Below, one piece after another: positions 1 to 7,716 of a stretch of DNA of 35,791 nt (positions are counted from its first letter, which is position 1; every line of letters starts with the position of its first letter). Origin of the DNA: Sphingomonas corticis. Lineage in GTDB: Bacteria > Pseudomonadota > Alphaproteobacteria > Sphingomonadales > Sphingomonadaceae. The translations under genes and the position numbers were made by a program. The notes under the pieces were generated by a model. The model was given only the letters and a program-made list of their open reading frames with translations, was not told where the DNA came from and searched no databases. The DNA is taken from contig NZ_JAAVJH010000019.1 in the NCBI RefSeq assembly GCF_012035195.1, positions 1 to 35,791 on the forward strand, written 5' to 3'.

Positions 1-1
1 G

Positions 2-1237
2 GACGGCCGGGCCGCAGCGGCGGAGGCCGCGCGGCTCCAGGCGGAGGCGCAGGCGGCGCGCGCCGCGGTGGCGCTCGCCCGCGCCGACCGCACCACGCAC
101 GACCGCGCGCTCGCCGCCGCGCGGGAACGGCGCGAGGGCGCCTCGGCGGAGGCGAAGGGCTGGCGTGCCCGCGCGGGCGAGGCGGCACGCCGCGTCGCCG
201 ACATGGACCGCCGCGCCGCCGAGGCCACGGCCGAGATCGCGCGGCTGGCCGGGCGCCCGGCGGAACTGGCCGACCGCATCGCCATATTGGAGGCGTCGCA
301 CGGCGGGGCGCAGGCGGCGGCGCAGCGCGCGCAGACGGAGGAACGCGACGCCGAGACGGCGCTCCGCGCGGCGGATGCCGGGCAGTCGCGCGCCAACGAG
401 GCGCTCGCCGCCGCGCGCGAGGCCCGCGCCGGGGCGGCGGCGCGGGCGGAGAGCCACGAGCTGCGCCGGGTGGAGATGGGGCGCGTCGCGGGCGAACGGT
501 TCGAATGTCCCGCGCCCGTGCTGCCGACGAAGGCGGGGTTCGACAGCGCCGGGGTGGGCACGCCGCAAGCCGAGTCGGCGGCCCACGAGCGGCTGACGCT
601 GGATCGCGAGCGGATCGGGCCGGTGAACCTGATCGCCGAGCGCGAGCTGGCGGAGATGGAGGCGGCGGCGACGAGCAACGCCGCCGAGCGGGACGAGCTG
701 GGCCAGGCGGTCCACCGGCTGCGCGGCTCGATCGGCACGCTCAACCGCGAGGGGCGGCAGCGGCTGCTCGCCGCGTTCGAGGCGGTGGACGGGCATTTTC
801 GGGGGCTGTTCACCACCCTGTTCGACGGCGGCAACGCCCACCTCGCGCTCGTCGATTCGGACGATCCACTGGAGGCCGGGCTGGAGATCATGGCGCAGCC
901 GCCGGGCAAGCGGCTCTCCGCGCTGACCCTGCTGTCCGGCGGCGAGCAGGCGCTGACCGCGGTGGCGCTGATCTTCGGCCTGTTCCTGACCAATCCGGCG
1001 CCGATCTGCGTGCTGGACGAGGTCGACGCGCCGCTGGACGACGCCAATATCGAGCGCTTCTGCGACCTCCTTGACCGCATGTCGCGCGAGACCGACACCC
1101 GCTACCTGATCGTCACGCACAATGCGGTGACGATGAGCCGGATGCATCGCCTGTTCGGCGTGACGATGATCGAGCGCGGGGTGAGCCGACTGGTGTCGGT
1201 CGACCTGCAGGCGGCGGCGGCGCTGGCGGCGGAGTAG
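2..1237 (+). CDS. smc: Chromosome segregation protein SMC, C-terminal part (5' end outside window)
   Basis: The frame is open from the left edge, so the gene starts upstream. The first ~170 visible residues are Ala/Arg/Glu-rich with heptad-like spacing, as expected for the returning coiled-coil arm. The C-terminal ABC half-head follows: the signature motif LSGGEQALTAVALIF near 932-976, a Walker B ICVLDEVDAPLDD near 1003, and the switch-like IVTHNAVTMSRM near 1111. In the known family this half pairs with the N-terminal Walker A half to form the ATPase head of the ring that compacts and segregates DNA. The stop at 1235 is followed directly by a repeat block. The GTG at 68 is only an internal codon, since the coiled coil continues upstream of it. 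The family call is very secure. Confidence 0.96.
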   Translation, partial: DGRAAAAEAARLQAEAQAARAAVALARADRTTHDRALAAARERREGASAEAKGWRARAGEAARRVADMDRRAAEATAEIARLAGRPAELADRIAILEASHGGAQAAAQRAQTEERDAETALRAADAGQSRANEALAAAREARAGAAARAESHELRRVEMGRVAGERFECPAPVLPTKAGFDSAGVGTPQAESAAHERLTLDRERIGPVNLIAERELAEMEAAATSNAAERDELGQAVHRLRGSIGTLNREGRQRLLAAFEAVDGHFRGLFTTLFDGGNAHLALVDSDDPLEAGLEIMAQPPGKRLSALTLLSGGEQALTAVALIFGLFLTNPAPICVLDEVDAPLDDANIERFCDLLDRMSRETDTRYLIVTHNAVTMSRMHRLFGVTMIERGVSRLVSVDLQAAAALAAE

Positions 1238-1244
1238 GTCCGGA

Positions 1245-1509
1245 GCGAAGGCGCGAAGACGCAACGAGGGCGAGGTGGGTTCACGCGGAGGCGCGGCGAC
1301 GCGGAGGGCGGCGCCAGCCGCACGATTCCGCGCCGCCCCGGGCGGCTCAATGATCTTGTCTCGCCGACAAGACCCGGGGACCCACAAGCACCACCCCTCT
1401 GCGCCTCCGCGCCTCCGCGCCTCCGCGCCTCCGCTTGAATACGAACCCGCCCGCGGCGGCACGATAAGCTATCCCGCCGCGCTCGCCCTTGGCGTCTTCG
1501 CGCCTTCGC
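1245..1509. repeat. Nested inverted-repeat block between smc and the GT87 gene
   Basis: The outer arms are a perfect 18-bp inverted repeat at 1245-1262 and 1492-1509, with weaker similarity continuing inward (AGGGCGAG on both sides). Inside lie GCGGAGGCG-type sequence near 1284-1308 and its complementary type at 1401-1432. A small hairpin with arms 1354-1360 and 1366-1372 sits in the middle. No convincing gene lies between smc and the next stop at 1469. The right arm forms the last codons of the neighbouring minus-strand gene. It resembles dispersed intergenic repeats rather than an insertion sequence, as no transposase is present. Confidence 0.7.
1401..1432. repeat. Tandem repeat, four copies of the 8-mer GCGCCTCC
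   Basis: Four exact head-to-tail copies of GCGCCTCC lie inside the larger inverted-repeat block. The unit is too short and the array too uniform for a CRISPR. Slippage during replication is the simplest origin. Confidence 0.85.
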
Positions 1510-2686
1510 GAGAACCAACCCATCGCGGCGGATCGTCGCGGACCGCCGCGTGGATCAGCCACAGCATCGCAACCCCCCGCACGATCGCGGCGCTAGCGAC
1601 ATCGGCCTGTGTCGCGGACGGATGCGCCCCCTCCATGCCGGCGAACAACCAGAACTCGGCGAAATACGCCGCCACGTCGCCGATCAGGAACAGCGCTACC
1701 GGTCGCCAGCGCGTCGCGAACAGGACGATGAACGGCCACAGCCACAGGTCGAACTGCGGCGAGTAGACCTTGTTCGTCAGCAGGAACCAGGCGAGCACCG
1801 GCAGGAACAGCATCCACGGCCGCGCGCCGTGCCGCCGCCAGCCCGCGGCCACGATCGTTACGGCGCCGCCCCCGAAGGCGAGGAAGCTGAGGAGGTTGCG
1901 CGTCGGCACGTCGGTGACGAGCCAGCCGAACTGCGCCAGCAATTCCCACACGCTCGCCGCCGTCCCCGCCCGCTCGCTGGAGAAGGCGTAGAACTCTCGC
2001 CAGTTCCCGAACGCGAACGCCGCCACCGGCAGGTTCACCGCGCCCCAGGCAGCGACCGCCACGACGACCAGCAGCGCCGCCCGCGCCACCCCGCGTGCGG
2101 ACAGCGCGCGCAGTCCCAGCAGCGGCAGCAGCAGGACGGGGAACAGCTTCGCCGCCGCACCCAGCGCCGCCAGCGCAGTCGCGCGCACCTCTTGCCCGCG
2201 CGCCGCCGCCAGCACCGCCGCGACCGCGATGGCGGCCGCCAGCAGGTCCCAATTGTGGCCGAGGTACAGGACCAGGGGCGGTGCCAGCGCCCAGGCATAT
2301 TGCCGCCGCAGCGACACCCCCGCGTTGCGCATCATCTCCAGCACGGCGAACGCCAGCACCGCATTGCCCAGCGCGACCGCGTTCAGGAAATCCGCCGCAT
2401 CCGCCCGCGCGCCACCGGTCGCCCGCGCCACCAGCCCCTCGAACCAGATCAGCGCGCCGGTCAGCACCGGATATTCCATACGGGCCTGAAAGTACGGCAC
2501 CTCTCCCGCCGCCACCCCGCGCAATCCCCAGAACGGGACGGCGTCGCTGTAGCAGCCGGTCACATATTGCTCGCTGCCGGTCCACGCCGCGCCGCAATGC
2601 GCCTTGAAGCCCCAGCCGAGGAAACAGGTCAGCGCCAGCATCAGATAGGGTCCGTGGGGACCGAGCCTCTGCATCGCGCGCGTCAT
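1469..2686 (-). CDS. Multi-pass membrane protein, GT87 / DUF2029-like glycosyltransferase
   Basis: A protein of about 405 aa with many hydrophobic segments rich in Ala, Leu, Val and Trp. It has an early acidic loop (YSDAVPFW, MEYPVLTG) and a cytosolic/periplasmic alternation typical of polyprenyl-phosphate-dependent mannosyltransferase-like proteins (GT87/DUF2029). The motif EYPxLTG with a preceding Asp is, from memory, common in that family; the substrate cannot be told. I place the start at ATG 2686 (MTRAMQRLGPHG); a start at 2674 is possible, and neither has a strong ribosome site. The last ~13 residues (SREGAKTPRASAAG) are encoded by the repeat arm at 1492-1509, so the natural C-terminus was probably altered by repeat insertion. 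Confidence 0.75.
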   Translation of the reverse strand: MTRAMQRLGPHGPYLMLALTCFLGWGFKAHCGAAWTGSEQYVTGCYSDAVPFWGLRGVAAGEVPYFQARMEYPVLTGALIWFEGLVARATGGARADAADFLNAVALGNAVLAFAVLEMMRNAGVSLRRQYAWALAPPLVLYLGHNWDLLAAAIAVAAVLAAARGQEVRATALAALGAAAKLFPVLLLPLLGLRALSARGVARAALLVVVAVAAWGAVNLPVAAFAFGNWREFYAFSSERAGTAASVWELLAQFGWLVTDVPTRNLLSFLAFGGGAVTIVAAGWRRHGARPWMLFLPVLAWFLLTNKVYSPQFDLWLWPFIVLFATRWRPVALFLIGDVAAYFAEFWLFAGMEGAHPSATQADVASAAIVRGVAMLWLIHAAVRDDPPRWVGSREGAKTPRASAAG

Positions 2687-2742
2687 CGACTTGATCCATG
2701 GCAGTCCACTTGCGCCTCGACAAGCCGGCCGAGCGAACATAC

Positions 2743-3999
2743 ATGGAACGAATGGCGCAGCTCGACGTCAGGCAGAAGCTGGAAATCCTCGCCGACGCGG
2801 CGAAGTATGATGCTTCCTGCGCGTCGTCCGGCACCGCCAAGCGCAACAGTCGCGATGGAAAGGGGATTGGCTCGACCGAGGGCATGGGCATTTGCCACGC
2901 CTATGCGCCCGACGGCCGCTGCATCTCGCTTCTGAAGATCCTGCTGACGAACAGCTGCATCTTCGACTGTCATTATTGCATCAATCGCAAATCCTCGAAC
3001 GTCCGTCGCGCGCGCTTCACGGCCGAGGAGGTGGTGAACCTGACGCTCGCCTTCTATCGCCGCAACTACATCGAGGGGCTGTTTCTCTCTTCCGGCATCA
3101 TCAAGTCGTCCGATTATACGATGGAGCAGATCGTGGAGGTCGCTCGATCCTTGCGCGAACACCATCACTTCCGCGGCTACATCCACCTGAAGACCATTCC
3201 CGACGCCGATCCGGAGCTGATCCACCAGGCGGGGCTCTACGCCGACCGCGTGTCGATCAACGTCGAACTGCCGACCGTCAGCGGGCTGAAGCGGCTCGCG
3301 CCGGAAAAGGACAATGGGCGCATCGAGGGCGCGATGCGTGGCATGAAGACCGCCATGCTCGACGCCACCGACGCGAAGGCGCGCTACAAGTCCGCGCCGC
3401 GCTTCGCGCCCGCTGGTCAATCGACGCAGATGATCGTCGGCGCCGACGCCGCGACCGACGGCGATATCGTGAGCAAGGCGTCGACGCTGTACGACCGCTT
3501 CTCGCTTCGCCGCGTCTACTACTCGGCGTTCAGCCCGATCCCCGACGCGTCGGCGGTGCTGCCGCTGCAGCGTCCGCCGCTGATGCGTGAGCACCGGCTG
3601 TACCAATCCGACTGGCTGATGCGCTTCTACGGCTATGACGCGAAGGAAGTGGTCGCCGCCGCCGACGAGCGTACGGGGATGCTGCCGCTCGACATCGATC
3701 CCAAGCTCGCCTGGGCGTTGAAGTTTCGCGAGCACTTCCCCGTCGACATCAATCGCGCCCCGCGGGAGATGCTGCTGCGCGTGCCCGGCCTAGGGACCAA
3801 GGCGGTGAAGAACATCCTCGCTGCGCGGCGCTGGCGCCGATTGCGGCTGGACGACGTCGCCCGGCTGACCGTGTCGGTGGCCAAGCTGCGGCCCTTCATC
3901 GTCGCTGAGGACTGGCGCCCCGTGCTCCTGACCGATCGGGCCGAGCTGAAGCCGCTGGTCGCGCCGAAGCGCGAGCAGCTGGAGCTGTTCGCCGCCTGA
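2743..3999 (+). CDS. Putative DNA modification/repair radical SAM protein with C-terminal HhH
   Basis: About 418 aa. The radical-SAM cluster motif is CIFDCHYC (Cys72, Cys76 and Cys79 counted from the ATG at 2743), preceded by the family-typical LEILADAAKYDASCASSG. The C-terminal part contains a helix-hairpin-helix (VPGLGTKAVKNILAARR), a nonspecific DNA-binding element. This matches the family annotated as putative DNA modification/repair radical SAM protein (TIGR03916), known to co-occur with the UdgX/DUF4130 family found two genes downstream. The real reaction is unknown; cleavage of SAM by a 4Fe-4S cluster is expected. The start could be 2698, 2743 or 2752. I prefer 2743 because the conserved block begins just after it and GAG lies upstream. 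It is divergent from the GT87 gene. Confidence 0.9.
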   Translation: MERMAQLDVRQKLEILADAAKYDASCASSGTAKRNSRDGKGIGSTEGMGICHAYAPDGRCISLLKILLTNSCIFDCHYCINRKSSNVRRARFTAEEVVNLTLAFYRRNYIEGLFLSSGIIKSSDYTMEQIVEVARSLREHHHFRGYIHLKTIPDADPELIHQAGLYADRVSINVELPTVSGLKRLAPEKDNGRIEGAMRGMKTAMLDATDAKARYKSAPRFAPAGQSTQMIVGADAATDGDIVSKASTLYDRFSLRRVYYSAFSPIPDASAVLPLQRPPLMREHRLYQSDWLMRFYGYDAKEVVAAADERTGMLPLDIDPKLAWALKFREHFPVDINRAPREMLLRVPGLGTKAVKNILAARRWRRLRLDDVARLTVSVAKLRPFIVAEDWRPVLLTDRAELKPLVAPKREQLELFAA

Positions 4000-4068
4000 G
4001 CGGTGAGAATGACTCGCGGGTGAAACGCCGCGTCCGCTCGCGCGTCGTCGACCGCGAAGGAGACCAAC

Positions 4069-4554
4069 ATGGCGCAAGCGGACATCTACGCAGACCTGAA
4101 GCGCGATCACGACAAGCATCGCGAATTGCTGAAGCAGCTGGCCGAACTGAAGGGTGACGGCGCGAAGCGCCAGTCGCTGTTCGAGACGTTCCGGCTGGAG
4201 ATCGCCGCCCACGCCGCGGCCGAGGAGGAATCGCTCTACGCGACGATGCTGGGCAATCCCGACCTGCGCGACGAGGCGCGCCACTCCGTCGCCGAACACA
4301 AGGAGGTCGACGATCTGATCGGCGAGATGATGGACCTCGATTTCGCGTCGGACGAGTGGGAGTCGAAGTTCTTCCACATGCGCCACCGCTACGAGCACCA
4401 CATCGACGAGGAGGAAGAGGAAATGTTCCCCGCCGCCGACAAGGAACTGGACGCGGAGACCGAGCGGAAGCTCGCGGCGGTGTACGAGGAGCGCAAGCCC
4501 AAGGAACTGGAACTGGCGAAGGCAGCCCCCGCGGGAGGGGACGAGCGGGAGTGA
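4069..4554 (+). CDS. Hemerythrin HHE domain protein
   Basis: A 161-aa soluble protein. Candidate iron ligands follow the HHE pattern: His14/His17 in DHDKHRE, His48 with Glu52-54, His77 in HKEVDD, and the HHIDEEEEEMFP motif (His110/His111, Glu114-118). The di-iron four-helix bundle binds oxygen or senses iron or redox state in known members. A good ribosome site (GAAGGAGA, 6-8 nt before ATG) fixes the start. The gene lies between the radical-SAM gene (70 nt upstream) and udgX (116 nt downstream), all on the same strand. A role linked to oxygen- or iron-sensitive DNA metabolism is inference. The tail after residue ~135 is charged and probably flexible. Confidence 0.9.
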   Translation: MAQADIYADLKRDHDKHRELLKQLAELKGDGAKRQSLFETFRLEIAAHAAAEEESLYATMLGNPDLRDEARHSVAEHKEVDDLIGEMMDLDFASDEWESKFFHMRHRYEHHIDEEEEEMFPAADKELDAETERKLAAVYEERKPKELELAKAAPAGGDERE

Positions 4555-4564
4555 GCGGGTTGGT

Positions 4565-4660
4565 CACCCTTACCCTTCCCACGCCGCGTCGCGGCGCGGG
4601 CGCCTTCCCTCTCCCGGTGGGAGAGGGAGGGAGCGGCGAAGCCGCGGAAGGGTGAGGGTG
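4565..4660. repeat. Palindromic intergenic repeat (CCCTCTCCC type)
   Basis: Outer arms 4565-4579 and 4646-4660 pair almost perfectly (one mismatch). An inner hairpin has 9-bp arms 4607-4615 and 4619-4627 around a 3-nt loop. Related palindromes occur at 6075-6109 and 21180-21267. The element could slow or end transcription between the hemerythrin gene and udgX, but no T-tract follows. Confidence 0.65.
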
Positions 4661-4670
4661 GCCTGATCAG

Positions 4671-6068
4671 ATGCGCGTCGTCACCCTCCCCGCGCCCGAC
4701 GATTTCGACGCCTGGCGCGATGCCGCGCGGGCGCTGGTGGCAGACGACGTGCCACCCGACCTGGTGGTGTGGCAGGTCGGCGACGAGGCCACCGACCTCT
4801 TCGCCACTGCGCCCCCGCCAGCGGCGCCGCGGCACGACCCGACCGGCCCGGCGCTGAAGGTGCCCCGCGCCTTCCTCGACCTCGCACGCAACGCGCTGCT
4901 GGCGAGCGACGCGGAGCGGTTCGCGCTCCTCTACACGCTGCTTCATCGCCTGCGCCGCGAGCCGAAGCTGACGGAGGATCACGCCGACCCGCTCGTCCGC
5001 CGGATCGAGGGACTGGCGAAGGTGGTCCGCCGCGACATCCACAAGATGCGCGCCTTCCTGCGCTTCCGCGAGGTCACCGACGATGTGGGCGCGCGCTTCG
5101 TCGCCTGGTGGGAGCCGGAGCACCACATCGTGCGCGCCAACGCCGCCTTCTTCGTCAACCGCTTCGCGTCCATGCACTGGTCGATCCTGACGCCGGAGGT
5201 GTCGCTCCACTGGGACGGTGCCGCGCTCTCGGAGGGGCCGGGCGCGAGCAAGGCGGACGCGCCCGACGGCGATCCGACCGAAGAGGTATGGAAGACCTAT
5301 TACGCCAGCATCTTCAACCCAGCGCGCGTGAAGGTGGGCGCGATGCTGAAGGAGATGCCGCGCAAATACTGGAAGAACATGCCCGAAACCGCGCTGGTGC
5401 CCCAGCTGCTGGCGACGGCGCAGGCACGGGAGAGCCGCATGATCGAGACGGCGAGAACCGAGATCGGTGGCAATGCCGAGGCCGCGTGGGCGGCACTGCG
5501 CGAGGAGGCGATGGGCTGCACCCGCTGCCACCTGTACAAGCCTGCGACGCAGACCGTCTTCGGCGAAGGCCCGGTGGATGCGACCATGATGTTCGTCGGC
5601 GAGCAGCCGGGCGATCAGGAGGATCTGGCCGGCCATCCCTTCGTCGGCCCCGCCGGGCAGGTGTTCGACCGCGCGCTCGCCGCCGCGGGCATCACCCGGG
5701 CGGAGACGTACGTCACCAATGCGGTGAAGCACTTCAAGTTCGAGCCGCGCGGTCGACGCCGCATCCACGCCAAGCCCGACGCGGGCGAGATCGAGGCGTG
5801 CCGCTGGTGGATCGAGCAGGAGCAGATGCTGCTGCGGCCCAAGGTGACGGTGGCCCTGGGCGCCACGGCGGCGCGCAGCCTGTTCGGCAAGGTGATGACG
5901 ATCGGCCGCGAGCGCGGGCGTGCCCTGCGGCTGCCCGATGGCGGGGAGGCGTGGATCACCGTCCACCCCAGCTACCTGCTTCGCCTGCCGGACGAGGCGG
6001 CGAAGGGGGCGGAATACGCGCGCTTCGTCGAGGACCTCAAGATGGCGCACGCGGCCACGTCCGCCTGA
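4671..6068 (+). CDS. udgX: UdgX-family uracil-DNA-binding protein fused to an N-terminal DUF4130 domain
   Basis: A 465-aa fusion. Residues 1 to about 245 match the DUF4130 (TIGR03915-like) region; residues ~270-465 are a family-4-like UDG fold. Diagnostic motifs are GEQPGDQED (residues 310-318), KHFKF (353-357), RRRIH (362-366) and HPSYLLRLP near the C-terminus. The RRRIH loop matches the UdgX signature KRRIH, whose His forms a covalent bond to the abasic sugar after uracil is cut out in mycobacterial UdgX; here that is His366. Iron-sulfur ligands seen are Cys283, Cys286 and Cys377. His354 lies where ordinary family-4 enzymes, from memory, carry a further Cys. The neighbours (radical SAM, hemerythrin) support a DNA repair or protection module. 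The fused architecture is known as TIGR03914. Confidence 0.93.
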   Translation: MRVVTLPAPDDFDAWRDAARALVADDVPPDLVVWQVGDEATDLFATAPPPAAPRHDPTGPALKVPRAFLDLARNALLASDAERFALLYTLLHRLRREPKLTEDHADPLVRRIEGLAKVVRRDIHKMRAFLRFREVTDDVGARFVAWWEPEHHIVRANAAFFVNRFASMHWSILTPEVSLHWDGAALSEGPGASKADAPDGDPTEEVWKTYYASIFNPARVKVGAMLKEMPRKYWKNMPETALVPQLLATAQARESRMIETARTEIGGNAEAAWAALREEAMGCTRCHLYKPATQTVFGEGPVDATMMFVGEQPGDQEDLAGHPFVGPAGQVFDRALAAAGITRAETYVTNAVKHFKFEPRGRRRIHAKPDAGEIEACRWWIEQEQMLLRPKVTVALGATAARSLFGKVMTIGRERGRALRLPDGGEAWITVHPSYLLRLPDEAAKGAEYARFVEDLKMAHAATSA

Positions 6069-6074
6069 TCGGCG

Positions 6075-6109
6075 CCCCTCTCCGCTCGCGCCTACGGCGA
6101 AGGGGAGAG
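6075..6109. repeat. Palindrome between convergent udgX and aldo/keto reductase genes
   Basis: Arms CTCTCC (6078-6083) and GGAGAG (6104-6109) enclose a GC-rich loop. The sequence belongs to the same CCCTCTCC-type repeat seen at 4607-4627. It sits between two convergent stops (6068 and 6124), where a bidirectional terminator would be useful. There is no T-run on the plus side. Confidence 0.5.
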
Positions 6110-6123
6110 AAAAAGCGATGTGG

Positions 6124-6918
6124 TCAGAACCGCAGCGGGTCCGGCCCGATCCGCCCGCCGGGATCGTCCATCGCGTCGATCGTCGCCACGTCTTCGTCGG
6201 TCAGCACCACGTCGCGCGCGTGCCAGTTGTCGGCCAGGTGGTCGAGGTCGCCGGCCTTGGGAATGACGGCGAACCCCTTCGCCAGGTGCCAGGCGATGAT
6301 GACCTGCGCCGCGCTGGCGCCCAGCCGCTCCGCGATGCCGACGATCCGCTCGTCCTTCAGCGTCTTGCCCTGGCCAAGCGGGCTCCAGCTCTGCGTCACG
6401 ATGCCCTTGTCGGCATGATAGGCATGCAGGTCGCGCTGCTGGAAGGTCGGGTGGAGCTCGATCTGGTTCACCGCCGGCACGACGCCCGTTCCCGCGACGA
6501 TCGCGTCGATATGCTCCGGCAGGAAGTTCGACACGCCGATCGACCGCGTCTTCCCCGCCTCGCGCAGCCGGATCAGCGCCTCCCACGCGGAGACGAACAG
6601 CCCGTCGTCGGGGCGAGGCCAGTGAATCAGGTAGAGATCCACCGCATCCAGTCCCAGCAATGCCAGGCTGGCGTCCAGCGCCGCCGTGGGATCGCGCTGC
6701 GCGTCGTTCCACAGCTTGGTGGTGACGAAGGCGGTCTCGTCCACTCCTTCGCCCACCCCGCGCTCATTGTGGTAGACCGCGGCGGTGTCGACCAGGCGGT
6801 AGCCGAGATCGAGACCGGCGCGCACCACCGACGCCACGTGCGCGTCCGGTATCTGGTAAGTGCCGAGGCCGAGCCGCGGCATGGCGTGCCCGTCGTTCAG
6901 TGTGATGTCGTCCTGCAT
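6124..6918 (-). CDS. Aldo/keto reductase, 2,5-diketo-gluconate reductase-like
   Basis: A 264-aa protein. The AKR catalytic tetrad is visible: Asp44 and Tyr49 (DTAAVYHNE), Lys68 (TTKLWN) and His99 (YLIHWP). The cofactor side has GVSNF and the C-terminal IPKAG motif for the NADP phosphate. Members reduce aldehydes or ketones with NADPH in the cytosol; the substrate here cannot be told. The start at 6918 (MQDDITLNDGHAMPRLGLG) is chosen because family proteins begin just before the xMPRLGLGT strand. A longer frame exists but would overlap the divergent DedA gene. The start is 79 nt from the DedA start. Confidence 0.92.
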   Translation of the reverse strand: MQDDITLNDGHAMPRLGLGTYQIPDAHVASVVRAGLDLGYRLVDTAAVYHNERGVGEGVDETAFVTTKLWNDAQRDPTAALDASLALLGLDAVDLYLIHWPRPDDGLFVSAWEALIRLREAGKTRSIGVSNFLPEHIDAIVAGTGVVPAVNQIELHPTFQQRDLHAYHADKGIVTQSWSPLGQGKTLKDERIVGIAERLGASAAQVIIAWHLAKGFAVIPKAGDLDHLADNWHARDVVLTDEDVATIDAMDDPGGRIGPDPLRF

Positions 6919-6997
6919 CCGCGTCGAACCGTTGCCGCTCCGCCCGGTTCCCCGTTCCCGCTTCCACGCGGACGCGCTTCGGGCTAGCGCGTGCCGC

Positions 6998-7630
6998 ATG
7001 ATCGGGCAGATACTGGAAGCGCTGGCGCGGTTCACCACCGCCGTCATCGAGGCGGGCAGCTATTGGGGCATCGCGCTCCTGATGGCGATCGAGAGCGCCT
7101 GCGTGCCGCTGCCCAGCGAGATCATCATGCCGTTCGCGGGCTATCTCGTCTCCTTGGGCAAGATGGACCTGTACCTCGCCGCGACCGCGGGGGCGATCGG
7201 GTGCAACCTGGGCTCGATCGTCGCCTACGAGGTCGGGCGGCGCGGCGGGCGGCCGATGGCGGAACGCTGGGGCAAGTACCTGCTGATCGGCCCGGGCGAG
7301 CTCGACGCCGCCGACCGCTTCTTCAACCGCTGGGGTTCCGCCGCCATTCTGATCGGGCGGATGCTGCCGATCATCCGCACCTTCATCGCCTTCCCGGCGG
7401 GCGTGGCGCGGATGAAGCTGATCCCGTTCCACGTCTACACCTTCCTCGGATCGTGGCCCTGGTGCTTCCTGCTGGCGTGGCTGGGCATGTGGCTGGGCGA
7501 CAAGTGGAACTCGGACCCGCGGGTGAAGGCGATCTACCATCAGTTCGAGATCGCGATCGCCGTCGCCATCGTCGCGGCGGGCGCCTTCTTCCTGTGGCAC
7601 CGACTGAAAGACATCCGGCGCGTGCGCTGA
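6998..7630 (+). CDS. DedA / SNARE-associated (VTT domain) membrane protein
   Basis: A 210-aa integral membrane protein. It has an N-terminal amphipathic segment, then ESACVPLPSEIIMPFAGYL (the DedA ExxxxPxPxE re-entrant loop signature), a glycine-rich GAIGCNLGSIVAYEVGRRGG, and GRMLPIIRTFIAFPAGVARM (the second re-entrant loop with conserved Arg). Known DedA proteins act as lipid flippases or scramblases (undecaprenyl phosphate or phospholipids) driven by proton motive force. The start at 6998 (MIGQILEALARF) fits the family. No strong ribosome site is seen; the leader is shared with the divergent aldo/keto reductase gene. Confidence 0.92.
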   Translation: MIGQILEALARFTTAVIEAGSYWGIALLMAIESACVPLPSEIIMPFAGYLVSLGKMDLYLAATAGAIGCNLGSIVAYEVGRRGGRPMAERWGKYLLIGPGELDAADRFFNRWGSAAILIGRMLPIIRTFIAFPAGVARMKLIPFHVYTFLGSWPWCFLLAWLGMWLGDKWNSDPRVKAIYHQFEIAIAVAIVAAGAFFLWHRLKDIRRVR

Positions 7631-7642
7631 GCGGACTCATTT

Positions 7643-7710
7643 CCGTTCGGGCTGAGCGACGCCGAGGCTCGCACGCCGGCATGCCGTTCGACGTCGCTCG
7701 GGGCGCACGG
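7643..7710. repeat. REP-like palindrome
   Basis: The left arm begins CCGTTCGGGCTGAGCGACG and the right arm ends CGTCGCTCGGGGCGCACGG; they can fold into an imperfect hairpin. The same pattern recurs at 19935-20005. It lies between the convergent DedA and DJ-1/PfpI genes, a usual place for such elements. Confidence 0.65.
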
Positions 7711-7716
7711 ATGGAG

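Noticed and set aside
1401..1432. CRISPR array
   Set aside because: The units are 8 bp, contiguous and without spacers; it is a simple tandem repeat.
4389..6050. 553-aa minus-strand frame opposite udgX and the hemerythrin 3' end
   Set aside because: It mirrors clear families on the plus strand, is His/Arg/Gly-rich and has no motif; antisense open frames are common in such GC-rich DNA.
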